NCBI GenBank assembly: GCA_025060135.1 | Contig: JANXCY010000007.1 | Location: forward strand, 1-53,094 | Direction of reading: 5' to 3' | DNA: 53,094 bases | Origin: Anaerolineae bacterium | GTDB taxonomy: Bacteria; Chloroflexota; Anaerolineae; B4-G1; DUEL01 | Part shown: in pieces, positions 33,048 to 41,023 of the stretch | Position numbering within the stretch: the first letter of the stretch is position 1 | Layout of the letters: every line of letters starts with the position of its first letter | Notes under the pieces: model-generated | Databases searched by the model: none | Seen by the model: only the letters and a program-made list of their open reading frames with translations | Told to the model about the DNA's origin: nothing | Program-made: the position numbers and the translations under genes

Positions 33048-34172
33048 ATGGAGCCTTCAGAAACCCTTTGGGCTGATGATGCCCGGGACCACGGGGGGCG
33101 GGTTCCGTCCTGGTGGATTTTCCTGAACGGGCCCCGGGGCCGTATCCTGATGGGACGGCTTACAGCCCACCTGAGCGTCCTCCTGGCTGCCCTGCTGATC
33201 CTGGCCGTGGGACAGGTTCGCCCTCCCCCCCGGGCGCTGGGTGGACCCTCCCTGGAAGGATTGGCCCCTCAACCTCTGCCAACGGAGCCGCTGGTCCGCG
33301 CCTGGGCACCGACGCCAGCCCCGCCGTTATTCCGCGCGGCTCTTCCCCACACCATTATCCCGGCCCGACCCCGCGCGGCCGTGATCACCTACACCGTTCA
33401 GCCCAACGACTCCCTCTCCTCCATCGCCGCCCAGTTTGGTATCTCTATCTGGACCCTCATCTGGTCCAACCGCGAGGCAGTCTGGGACGCGCCCTGGCTT
33501 ATCCAGCCAGGCCTCACCCTTTATATCCCGCCGGTGGATGGCGTCTACCACACCGTTGCTGCCGGGGAGACGGTGGAATCCATCGCCGCCAAATATCAGG
33601 TGGACCCCTCCGCCCTCTACAACGAGTGGAATGACCTGAAAGAGGGCGAGCAACCCATGGAGGGCCAACAACTGATGGTGGTGGGCGGGAAGGACAGGTA
33701 CATTGAACTCACTCCCCCTCCTCCCAAGCCGATCCCCGGTGCAGCCCGGCGGAGTTCCGGTATCTGTCAGGGCGTCTCCTTCACCGGTCCGGGCGCCAAC
33801 GGCTGGTTTGTCTCCCCGACCGGTAGCGGTCGGGTCTCCGGCTGGTACTTCCACGACCGGCGCAACCCGGGCCACATCGGCCTGGACCTGGCCTGTCGCT
33901 CGGGCGACCCCATCTATGCCTCCGATAATGGCGTGGTGACCATCGCCGGGTGGAACGGCGGATATGGAATCCTGGTGGAAATCAACCACGGCAACGGCTT
34001 CATCACTCGTTATGCCCATCTGAGCGAACTGGCTGTTGGCTGCGGACAGTCGGTCTATCAGGGGCAGATTATCGGCTACTGCGGGAACACCGGCTGGTCC
34101 AGTGGTCCGCACCTCCATTTTGAAATCCGCGCTGGCGGCGTCCCCCAGGATCCTCAATCCTATCTCCCATAA
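33048..34172 (+). CDS. LysM and M23 peptidoglycan endopeptidase
   Basis: Up to 374 residues. A signal anchor (GRLTAHLSVLLAALLILAVG) is followed by a Pro-rich linker, two LysM repeats (YTVQPNDSLSSIAAQFGISI near 114-133; HTVAAGETVESIAAKYQVDP near 167-186) and a C-terminal M23 domain. The zinc motifs are HIGLDLA (H-x3-D) and HLHFEI, with NHGNGFITRYAHLSEL between. Such enzymes bind the wall by LysM and cut cross-bridges. ATG 33048 is essentially at the predicted RNA start. ATG 33150 would begin right at the signal peptide and may be the true start. Confidence 0.88.
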   Translation: MEPSETLWADDARDHGGRVPSWWIFLNGPRGRILMGRLTAHLSVLLAALLILAVGQVRPPPRALGGPSLEGLAPQPLPTEPLVRAWAPTPAPPLFRAALPHTIIPARPRAAVITYTVQPNDSLSSIAAQFGISIWTLIWSNREAVWDAPWLIQPGLTLYIPPVDGVYHTVAAGETVESIAAKYQVDPSALYNEWNDLKEGEQPMEGQQLMVVGGKDRYIELTPPPPKPIPGAARRSSGICQGVSFTGPGANGWFVSPTGSGRVSGWYFHDRRNPGHIGLDLACRSGDPIYASDNGVVTIAGWNGGYGILVEINHGNGFITRYAHLSELAVGCGQSVYQGQIIGYCGNTGWSSGPHLHFEIRAGGVPQDPQSYLP

Positions 34173-34343
34173 ACGGCCTGGGCTTATCCAGAGGCCCTCA
34201 ACGCCACTTCGCTGCAGGGCTGGCCAACAGCCTTAGGCGTGCCCCGGGAGGGGTTCGAACACGCTGGTAACGAAAAACGCTTTCTCCAAGAGGGTGTTGT
34301 TTATTATAAAGCCCTGGTTCCAGTCAGCAGAGGAGGCATTATT

Positions 34344-35000
34344 GTGGTATGCATCGCTTATGCGGACCTGGCGGCCGTGCTGATCGCCTACCTTCTTGGT
34401 GCCATCCCTTTTTCCTATCTGGTGGCTCGTTGGAAGGCAGGGATCAACATCTACGAGTACGGCGAGGGGAATGTGGGCGCCCGTAACGTGTACCACGTGG
34501 TGGGGCCCAAATGGGGAGTTCTGGCGGGGGTGCTGGATGTCGGCAAAGGGACAGCGGCCTGTTGGCTGGCCCAGCGTCTGGCCATCTCTCAGACGGCGTT
34601 CCTGGTCTCTGGTTTCGCCGCCCCGCTGGGCCACAACTTTTCCCCTTTCCTGCGCTTCCGTGGGGGTAAGGGGGTCGGAGCAACGGTGGGCTTCCTGCTG
34701 GGGTTCCTGCCCTTATCTACTCTGGTCGGCGGCCTGTGGATCGGAGCGATGTACCTCCTCTTCCGGGATATGAACAAAGCGCTGAACTTTGGTGTCCCGG
34801 CCCTCATCCTGCTTCCTCCCGTCTTCGGTGCGCCGCTCTGGACGTCGCTCTATGTTCTTTGCCTGTTCCTGATGCTGGCAGTGAAGAAAATCATTGACCT
34901 GCCTCATGAGCGGGAGGTCTGGGCGCGCTCTCCCTGGCGGGAAGGACAGCCCGGGTTCTATCGGGACGACCGTAACGAACAGGGGGTACCTCGTCCATGA
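34344..35000 (+). CDS. plsY: PlsY-like glycerol-3-phosphate acyltransferase
   Basis: A 218-residue membrane protein with five or so helices. It has the PlsY motifs GAIPFSYLVARW (motif 1), GEGNVGARNVYHVVG (motif 2 region) and APLGHNFSPFLRFRGGKGVG (motif 3). PlsY transfers acyl groups from acyl-phosphate to glycerol-3-phosphate, starting phospholipid synthesis. The usual GSGNIGATN is GEGNVGARN here, a small divergence. GTG 34344 follows GAGGAGG by seven bases. The frame stays open to 34239 but without a ribosome site. Its stop overlaps the next gene by four bases (ATGA). Confidence 0.82.
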   Translation: MVCIAYADLAAVLIAYLLGAIPFSYLVARWKAGINIYEYGEGNVGARNVYHVVGPKWGVLAGVLDVGKGTAACWLAQRLAISQTAFLVSGFAAPLGHNFSPFLRFRGGKGVGATVGFLLGFLPLSTLVGGLWIGAMYLLFRDMNKALNFGVPALILLPPVFGAPLWTSLYVLCLFLMLAVKKIIDLPHEREVWARSPWREGQPGFYRDDRNEQGVPRP

Positions 35001-36166
35001 GCGACTTCCTTTCTGCGCACCTTATTCCCTATCAGGTCGCGCTGACGGTGGTTCTGCTGGTGGTGGGGTTGAACCTCATCGCGAATCTCCACATGGTGGG
35101 GAAGGCGACCCCATCCCGAGTCCACCCGGCAGGACTGGAATGGGTATCGGTACTGGTACCAGCCCGCAACGAAGCGCGCAACATCCGCCGCTGCCTGGAG
35201 TCGCTCCTGGCCCAGGACTACCCGCTGATGGAGGTGCTGGTGCTGGACGACGGCTCCACTGATGGGACCCCGGAGATTGTGGCCGAGATGGCCCGTCAGG
35301 ATCCGCGCCTGCGCCTGATTCCGGGGCAGGCGCTGCCAGCGGGGTGGATGGGTAAAAATTTCGCCTGTCATCAACTGGCCCAGGAGGCCCGGGGTCAGTG
35401 GCTGCTGTTCACTGACGCCGACACCGTTCATCATCCCCAGACGCTTTCGTGGGCCCTGACAGCAGCGAAGGAGAACCGGGCCGATCTGGTTACCCTGATC
35501 CCCCATGCGGTGACCCATACTTTTGGGGAGCAGTTACTGCTGCCCATCATCCCCTTCGGCGTGCTGGGCTGTTTCCCTCTGGCGCTGGGGGCCCGGCTGA
35601 ATATCCCGGCCCTGACCATGGCCATTGGGACCTTTATGCTTTTCCGGCGGGAGGCGTACGAACGTATCGGGGGACATGCGGCGGTGCGGGGAGAAATTGC
35701 GGAGGACGTGGTGCTGGCCCGCCGGGTCCGGCGGTACGGCGGGCGGGTGGTCCTGTTAGACGGCGCGGAGCACCTGGACGTCCATTTCTACCGGGGATTC
35801 TGGGAGTCCTGGCACGGGCTGGCGAAAAGCGCCTTTGCGGCCCTGGAATACCGATGGCTGTTGACGGTGCTGATGCTGGCCTTCTACGGTTTCCTGTTCC
35901 TCTGGCCGGTATTCCTGATGTACGGAGGACTCCTACATGGACAGATGGGAGAACCGGCGCTGCGTTTGGCGCTCTTTCAGGTCTTCCTGAATAGTGGCCT
36001 CTGGTACGCGGTGGCGGTACGCTTCCGCCTGCCGCGCATCACGGCTTTCCTTTACCCGATCACGGTCCTGCTGGTGATGCTCCTGATGCTGGATTCCATC
36101 CGCATGGCGGTCTGGAGCGGCATCGGCTGGAAAGAGCGGGTGTATCGGGTGCGGGAGTTGCGGTAG
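34997..36166 (+). CDS. Membrane glycosyltransferase family 2
   Basis: A 389-residue protein. One N-terminal helix (YQVALTVVLLVVGLNLIANL) comes first, then a GT2 (GT-A) domain: VSVLVPARNEARNIRRCLES (about 50-69), LVLDDGSTDGTPEI, LLFTDADT (the D-x-D) and EIAEDVVLARRVRRYGGR. Three to four C-terminal helices follow. The GWMGKNFACHQLA stretch resembles the CrtQ/carotenoid-type glycosyltransferases. With plsY just upstream and an ATGA overlap, a lipid or isoprenoid acceptor is likely. The acceptor is inferred only. Confidence 0.85.
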   Translation: MSDFLSAHLIPYQVALTVVLLVVGLNLIANLHMVGKATPSRVHPAGLEWVSVLVPARNEARNIRRCLESLLAQDYPLMEVLVLDDGSTDGTPEIVAEMARQDPRLRLIPGQALPAGWMGKNFACHQLAQEARGQWLLFTDADTVHHPQTLSWALTAAKENRADLVTLIPHAVTHTFGEQLLLPIIPFGVLGCFPLALGARLNIPALTMAIGTFMLFRREAYERIGGHAAVRGEIAEDVVLARRVRRYGGRVVLLDGAEHLDVHFYRGFWESWHGLAKSAFAALEYRWLLTVLMLAFYGFLFLWPVFLMYGGLLHGQMGEPALRLALFQVFLNSGLWYAVAVRFRLPRITAFLYPITVLLVMLLMLDSIRMAVWSGIGWKERVYRVRELR

Positions 36167-36169
36167 CCT

Positions 36170-36844
36170 TCAGGAAGCCGCTGCCGGCTCGGCCGACTCC
36201 ACCGACTGGTGGCGGATAATCTCCTCGCAGATGCGCACTCCCTTCAGGGCATCGTTGGTCCAGTAGTCGGCGCCGACGAACCGGCAAATCTGCTCGTTCA
36301 TCATCCCGCCGCCGATGATGATGGGGATCGCGCGGGGCGCGGCGGCCCGGATCAGGCGCACAGTTTCCCGCATGCTCTCGTAGGAGGAGGTAATCAGGCC
36401 GGAAATCCCGATGACGTCCGGCTGCCAGGTGATCGCATGCTCCACAAACCGTTGCGGCGGCACATCCACTCCCAGGTCTTCCACCTGGAAGCCGAAACTG
36501 CGCAGGGCGATGTGGACGATGGTCTTGCCGATGTCGTGGATGTCGCCGTGGGCGGTGCCGAGGAGTACCCGTCCGGAGGCCTCCCCCTTCAGTGCTTCCC
36601 GGAGGGCAGGTTGGGTCAGTTCCAGCACCTGGCGAAAGATTTCACCAGCCATAATCAGGCCGGAGAGGTAGAAGACTCCCCGCTCGTACTGTTCTCCCAC
36701 CACCCGCATCCCTTCCTCGCAGGCGGCGATAATCTCCAGCGGGTCCGTGCCAGATTCCAGGGCATGGCGCACCAGGGACAGCACGCCCTCTTCATCCAGC
36801 GCGGCGACTTTTTCCTTCAGGGTTTCTTTCAGGGAGAGGTCCAT
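36170..36844 (-). CDS. Corrinoid (B12-binding) protein of methyltransferase systems
   Basis: A 224-residue protein of the MtaC/MtbC/MttC class. The N-terminal helical cap (EEGVLSLVRHALESGTDPLE) is followed by the B12-binding Rossmann domain with GTAHGDIHDIGKTIV, whose histidine (about residue 103) is the lower cobalt ligand in the D-x-H-x-x-G motif. SGLITSSYESM and IIIGGGMMNE follow. These proteins carry methyl groups between a substrate methyltransferase and an acceptor. No methyltransferase gene of the MttB or MtaB type is in the window. ATG 36844 is preferred (GGGAGC upstream). It ends three bases from the convergent GT2 stop and follows gntR in the same direction. Confidence 0.9.
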   Translation of the reverse strand: MDLSLKETLKEKVAALDEEGVLSLVRHALESGTDPLEIIAACEEGMRVVGEQYERGVFYLSGLIMAGEIFRQVLELTQPALREALKGEASGRVLLGTAHGDIHDIGKTIVHIALRSFGFQVEDLGVDVPPQRFVEHAITWQPDVIGISGLITSSYESMRETVRLIRAAAPRAIPIIIGGGMMNEQICRFVGADYWTNDALKGVRICEEIIRHQSVESAEPAAAS

Positions 36845-36902
36845 ATGAATCTGCTCCCGATTCTGCAAGCGCAACGCGGGGCCACCGGTGGGGCTGCCCC
36901 CC

Positions 36903-37643
36903 TTACTCCTTCGCGTCTGGCCCGATGCAAGTAGTCAACCGGAAACGGTCGGCCCGGCAGATGAACCACCCCCAGGCGACAGGCTGGTTGGTGAAATCGT
37001 AGAAAATATGTTCCAGGCAGAAGGCCGGGGAGCCTGGCGGAACAGCCAGCAATTCCGCCTCCTCCGGTGTGAGGGTTACCGCCTCTATACAAAGGTCGCC
37101 CCGGCGCAGCCCCTGCCCGCTATCTCCCTTGAACAGGCCCTCCAGAGAGGTGATCTGCAACTCCGCCTCTACCAGCGGGCGGTGGGGGTCGTAGATAAGG
37201 TACTCCCGGTGGTACATCGTCGGGCCTTCGGCACGGGAAACCAGACGGCGTAAATAGATGACCCGGGTGCCGGGCGAGATGGCCAGTTTGCGGGCCACCC
37301 GTCCATCAGCCGGGAGGATAGTGGCCTGGAGCAGGCGAACGGTGCGCTCGGCTTCTCTGTCCCCCACTTCCTGCAGGCGGAACGTGGCCTCGTGGATAGC
37401 CAGGCCACGTACGAACGTTCCTCTTCCCTGAGCAGTACTGACGATCCCCCGGCTGAGGAGAAGGTTGATAGCCCGCCGCACCGTCATTGGGCTGACGCCA
37501 AACTGGGCAACCAGTTGGGCTTCGGAGGGCAACTGGTCGCCGGGGCGATAGAGCCCTTCGGCAATCTGCAGGCTGAGGATACGGGCCAGTTGCGCGTAGG
37601 CCGGCTCGTAGGAGTCCCGGTCTATAGCGTATTTACTGCCCAC
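36903..37643 (-). CDS. GntR/HutC-family transcriptional regulator with UTRA domain
   Basis: A 246-residue regulator. The winged helix is at residues 15-80 (YAQLARILSLQIAEGLYRPG, QLPSEAQLVAQFGVSPMTVR, GRGTFV). It is followed by a UTRA ligand-binding domain (about 100-240) including VIYLRRLVSRAEGPTMYHRE. HutC-type regulators are usually repressors released by a small ligand. Here the target is probably its own operon with the corrinoid gene and the divergent DUF1638 gene. The start is GTG at 37643, after AGGGAAG. Confidence 0.9.
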   Translation of the reverse strand: MGSKYAIDRDSYEPAYAQLARILSLQIAEGLYRPGDQLPSEAQLVAQFGVSPMTVRRAINLLLSRGIVSTAQGRGTFVRGLAIHEATFRLQEVGDREAERTVRLLQATILPADGRVARKLAISPGTRVIYLRRLVSRAEGPTMYHREYLIYDPHRPLVEAELQITSLEGLFKGDSGQGLRRGDLCIEAVTLTPEEAELLAVPPGSPAFCLEHIFYDFTNQPVAWGWFICRADRFRLTTCIGPDAKE

Positions 37644-37737
37644 TTGACAACTTCCCTATACCAGTGTATCATATCTGAAGGTATCCAGAGGCCCCTGTAT
37701 CCCCTATATTATATCCTGAACGGTGGAACTCGTCAAT
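37644..37737. promoter_or_regulatory. Face-to-face divergent promoters with direct repeats
   Basis: Plus strand: TTGACA (37644-37649), N17, TATCAT (37667-37672). Minus strand: TTGACG (37736-37731), N17, TATAAT (37713-37708). Between them G/TGTATC-like units recur at about 37665, 37680 and 37696, roughly 15-16 bases apart, and a CTATACC lies at 37656. A GntR-family protein bound across the repeats could control both directions. Confidence 0.7.
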
Positions 37738-38454
37738 ATGACCCGACGCCTTTTCGTGCTCGCCTGTGCCACAGTGATGGAAGAGATGATCCCCCTGATG
37801 TCCGAAGGGATGGAGTATGAGGTCCTGGATTTTGGCCTCCATATCCGCCCCGAACAACTCCGCCAGACTCTCCAGCGACGGATAGATGCCCTGGAGCAGC
37901 CCTACGACGCGGTCATCCTCGGCTATGGCCTGTGCTCCCATGCGGTGATCGGGATTCGGGCCCGCCATTCCCCACTGGTGATTCCCCGGGTCGATGACTG
38001 TATCGCCATTTTCCTCGGTTCCCGCGCAGCCCACCGGGCCCAGCATGCCCGCGAGCCGGGCACTTACTATCTGACCAAGGGCTGGATTGAGGTGGGCGAT
38101 ACCCCTTTTGCAGAGTACGAGCGGATGGTCCAGCAGTATGGCCGTGAGCGAGCCGACCGCTTGATTCGCATCATCCTGGCCCATTATACCCGGCTGGCCC
38201 TCATCAATACTGGTCAGTATGAACTGGAGAAGTATCGGGAGTATGCCCGCCGGACTGCCGAGCAGTTCGGCCTGCGCTATGAGGAGATTCCCGGTTCCAC
38301 GGCCCTGATCCGGAAAATGTTGTACGGGCCCTGGGACCCCGATGAATTTGTTGTGGTGCCTCCAGGCGGAACCGTCTGCTATGAGGATTTCTATCCTTCG
38401 GGCCCAGAAAAGGAACGCGATCTCGCCCCGAAGCCCACAGGCTGTGAGGCCTGA
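37738..38454 (+). CDS. DUF1638 domain protein
   Basis: A 238-residue protein from ATG 37738. GTG 37723 would add five residues. It starts MTRRLFVLACATVMEEMIPL and has YDAVILGYGLCSHAVIGIRA, LVIPRVDDCIAIFLGSR and YYLTKGWIEVG, the recognisable pattern of DUF1638. Members are often found beside methylamine-type corrinoid methyltransferase genes, and the biochemical role is not established. Conserved Cys (LCSH, DDC) and acidic residues suggest metal or cofactor handling. It is divergent from gntR and the corrinoid gene, and the shared regulatory region supports a common function. Confidence 0.8.
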   Translation: MTRRLFVLACATVMEEMIPLMSEGMEYEVLDFGLHIRPEQLRQTLQRRIDALEQPYDAVILGYGLCSHAVIGIRARHSPLVIPRVDDCIAIFLGSRAAHRAQHAREPGTYYLTKGWIEVGDTPFAEYERMVQQYGRERADRLIRIILAHYTRLALINTGQYELEKYREYARRTAEQFGLRYEEIPGSTALIRKMLYGPWDPDEFVVVPPGGTVCYEDFYPSGPEKERDLAPKPTGCEA

Positions 38455-38466
38455 AGGGTCGGGACT

Positions 38467-39981
38467 TCAGCGGAGAACGTAGAGGAAGGCGGCTGCGTTC
38501 CGGGTCTCCAGGCGGTCCAACTGCGTCCCCCGTCCGTCTAACTGCGATAGCAGGAACGATTGTTCGCTGATCCCGTTGAAGGAGTAGATGTGGGCAAAGA
38601 GCGCCCAAACCCGTCCCCGAGGCAGGCGGGCCACGTCCTCCTGAAGGACGGTAAAATCGCCATTGGATGGCCGCCCCACCTGGTAGAGGGCTGGGTCGTC
38701 CAGGTCAAAGCGCGGTGCATAGTAGGCAAAGGTCGGCGCCGCGCCATGATAAACGTATATCCGGTCCCCCTCCTGCCAGTGCTCGCGGATGTACTGGATG
38801 ACCGGGCGGACTTCTTCGTTCGTCCAGGGGGTGCTCAGCACCGTCAGGGAACGGTAGAAGGGGTGGAGCAGCAGCAGGGCCACCCAAATGACCGCAAGGG
38901 TACGGGAGTGGGGAGAGAGAATCCGGTGGACTTCTTCTCCCCCGCAGGCGATCAGCAGGAACGTCGGTGGCACGGCGAAGAGGATGACCCGCAGGTAGAG
39001 GGGATACAAGTGGAGCATGGACGCCGTTGCCGCGGCGGGAAGGGGCAGGACCAGCGCCAGGGCCAGGGCGCGGCGTCCGGCCCGCCAGAGGGTGATGGCT
39101 CCCGCCAGCCACGCAAAGGTGGCCAATCCGTAAAAGGGGAGGCCCCCAGCGAATACCAGGAAGTCAAACCAAGCCTGAAGATACCAGTACAGGTCCGCCA
39201 GCGAGCGGGGTGGAAAGGGGGCAAAGAACTCGCGCCAGAAGGCACGCAGAAACGGGTCGCTCAGACCAGACCGAAGAACCACTCCGTAGAGGACCAGCAG
39301 ACTCAGCCCCCAGAGGGCCGGTGGGATCAGCAGGCGCAGGGCCCAGCGGTACCGACGCTGGAGGAGGGGCGGGATCAACATGCTCAGCGCCAGGCCGCCC
39401 AGGACAAAGACAGAGGGATAGGAAAACCAGGGCATCAGCGCGCCCAGGACACCGGTGAGGAGCACCCGGCAGCACGGGGGCTGGTTCGCCATCGGTCTCT
39501 CTATCAGCGGCAGGGTCAGCGCACAGGCAGCAACGGAGGTCAGGGCATCGGTAGCATAGGGCTTGACCTCGGAGGCGTAGTAGATGAGGGGCTGGGACCA
39601 AGCCAGCATCGCGGTGGCCAGCCATGCCCCCAGAGGGCTCAGTACCCCTCGGGCCAGCCGGTAGAAGAGGGGAAGTGCCAGGATGCTCCCGATCAGCGGT
39701 ACCAGCCGCAGGACCATTTCGCTATCTCCCCCCAGGGAGACGGCCAGTTTGACGGCCCAGAGGAAGAGCGGAGGGGCCACCTGATGGTGGTCTAGTGGCC
39801 GCAGGAGGCCGGAGAAATCCCGGTTTAGGATATTCAGTGCCAGGTACGCCTCGTCCAGCCAGAGGGAGCGGTTGCCGAGATACTGGGCCAGCCGGGCGGC
39901 AATGCCCAGGGCCAGCGTCGCCAGCAGCGCCCCACGAGGCCAGGCCTGGTGATGGCAAAGTCGCAGGAAATTCGGGCGCAT
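38467..39981 (-). CDS. GT39-type (ArnT/PMT-like) membrane glycosyltransferase
   Basis: A 504-residue protein with 11-13 membrane helices. The first extracytoplasmic loop carries the catalytic-type motif NRSLWLDEAYLALNI (about residues 36-50), as in GT-C enzymes that use polyprenyl-phosphate sugars. The C-terminal 100 residues form a soluble domain (HWQEGDRIYVYHGAAPTFAY). The acceptor could be protein or glycolipid. ATG 39981 follows GGCGGAAAGG. A longer open frame to 40056 includes the upstream terminator hairpin and is unlikely. It is convergent with the DUF1638 gene, with 12 bases between stops. Confidence 0.83.
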   Translation of the reverse strand: MRPNFLRLCHHQAWPRGALLATLALGIAARLAQYLGNRSLWLDEAYLALNILNRDFSGLLRPLDHHQVAPPLFLWAVKLAVSLGGDSEMVLRLVPLIGSILALPLFYRLARGVLSPLGAWLATAMLAWSQPLIYYASEVKPYATDALTSVAACALTLPLIERPMANQPPCCRVLLTGVLGALMPWFSYPSVFVLGGLALSMLIPPLLQRRYRWALRLLIPPALWGLSLLVLYGVVLRSGLSDPFLRAFWREFFAPFPPRSLADLYWYLQAWFDFLVFAGGLPFYGLATFAWLAGAITLWRAGRRALALALVLPLPAAATASMLHLYPLYLRVILFAVPPTFLLIACGGEEVHRILSPHSRTLAVIWVALLLLHPFYRSLTVLSTPWTNEEVRPVIQYIREHWQEGDRIYVYHGAAPTFAYYAPRFDLDDPALYQVGRPSNGDFTVLQEDVARLPRGRVWALFAHIYSFNGISEQSFLLSQLDGRGTQLDRLETRNAAAFLYVLR

Positions 39982-40037
39982 CCTTTCCGCCGGATATTGT
40001 ACGTCCGCAGGGCATTTTGGGCAAGCGGGCGACGAAA

Positions 40038-40071
40038 AGAGGTGCCGGGCACGCAAGTCCCCGGCACCTCT
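40038..40071 (-). terminator. Terminator after the SIMPL gene
   Basis: A 12-base stem AGAGGTGCCGGG/CCCGGCACCTCT with a 10-base loop, followed on the minus strand by TTTTCG. The same core (GAGGTGCCGGGC) recurs in the hairpin at 48115-48152. Confidence 0.8.
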
Positions 40072-40084
40072 CGTAGGCCTCCGG

Positions 40085-40864
40085 CTACCGAATCTCGTAG
40101 ACGACCTGGACGCTGACGGTAACGGAGAAGGCGCCCGGCGCTATGGAGGGGGCCTCTACGGCGCCCCCACCGGCTTCCATCCGCACCGCAGCCGCAACGG
40201 GATACCCTCCCCCCTCGCTCACCAGAACCGGCTTGCCTAGCGCGATGCCCAGCACTTGGGCCATCTGCTCGGCCTGGGCCCGGGCGTTCTCCAGGGCTTT
40301 CTGCCGAGCCTCTTTCACCAGGGCATCGGGGTTCTCTACCGTGAAACTCACGCCGGAGATGGAATTGGCTCCGGCCTCTACTACCGCTGCCAGGAGGTCG
40401 CCGGTCTTGCCCAGGTCTCGTAGCGTTGCCATCACGTAGTGGGAGGCGCGGTAGACCACTTCCCCGGTCGGCTGTCCGGTCTGGGGGTCATAGAGGCTTT
40501 CCACCCATACGTTGTAACTTGTGGTCTGGATATCTTTCTCAGCCACGCCCAACCCCCGGGCCGCCGCAATGGCCCGGTTGATTTTCTGCGCGGCTTCGTT
40601 CACCACCGCTGCCGGGTCATCGCCCCGCAGGTCCACGCCAAAGACCACCTGGACGATCTCCGGCTCGGCGCTGACCGTCGCGGTCCCGGTAGCCACCACT
40701 CCCTGGGTGATGGTTCCGGCAGAGACGTAGGGAATGCCGCCACCCCCCAGTGCCCGCACCGGTTCACCGGCTGCCAGGGTAGGGGATGCTCCTGCCTGCC
40801 CACAGGCGGATGCCACCAGCATCAGCAGAATCGGCAGGGCTATGAGCCAGAATTTGGGTTTCAT
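40085..40864 (-). CDS. SIMPL (DUF541) domain lipoprotein
   Basis: A 259-residue protein with a lipoprotein signal (MKPKFWLIALPILLMLVASAC, lipid Cys 21). The SIMPL domain starts GVVATGTATVSAEPEIVQVV and ends SVTVSVQVVYEIR. The helical middle has AQKINRAIAAARGLGVAEKD and VKEARQKALENARAQAEQMA. Proteins of this type (BP26/SIMPL) form oligomers on the cell surface or in the periplasm, and their role is unclear. It is monocistronic with its own terminator. The 160 bases between it and the mfd 3' end (41024) hold no visible gene. Confidence 0.88.
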   Translation of the reverse strand: MKPKFWLIALPILLMLVASACGQAGASPTLAAGEPVRALGGGGIPYVSAGTITQGVVATGTATVSAEPEIVQVVFGVDLRGDDPAAVVNEAAQKINRAIAAARGLGVAEKDIQTTSYNVWVESLYDPQTGQPTGEVVYRASHYVMATLRDLGKTGDLLAAVVEAGANSISGVSFTVENPDALVKEARQKALENARAQAEQMAQVLGIALGKPVLVSEGGGYPVAAAVRMEAGGGAVEAPSIAPGAFSVTVSVQVVYEIR

Positions 40865-41023
40865 CGCTCCTCCTTATCCGAATGGGCCCAGATCAAAGAG
40901 GGTTCCCTCTTTCTCCGGGCGATTCCTGCTTTCATGACGGTGGAGCGAAGCGTAAGGTTCCCGGCCGCTCATCCGCCTGGGCATGTCAGTACCCATTGAA
41001 GGCGGACATTCCCAACGTTCTGG

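Noticed and set aside
38560-39795. A 411-codon plus-strand frame opposite the GT39 gene
   Set aside because: The minus-strand protein has clear membrane helices and a GT-C motif. The plus frame is a Gln/Gly/Arg-rich shadow.
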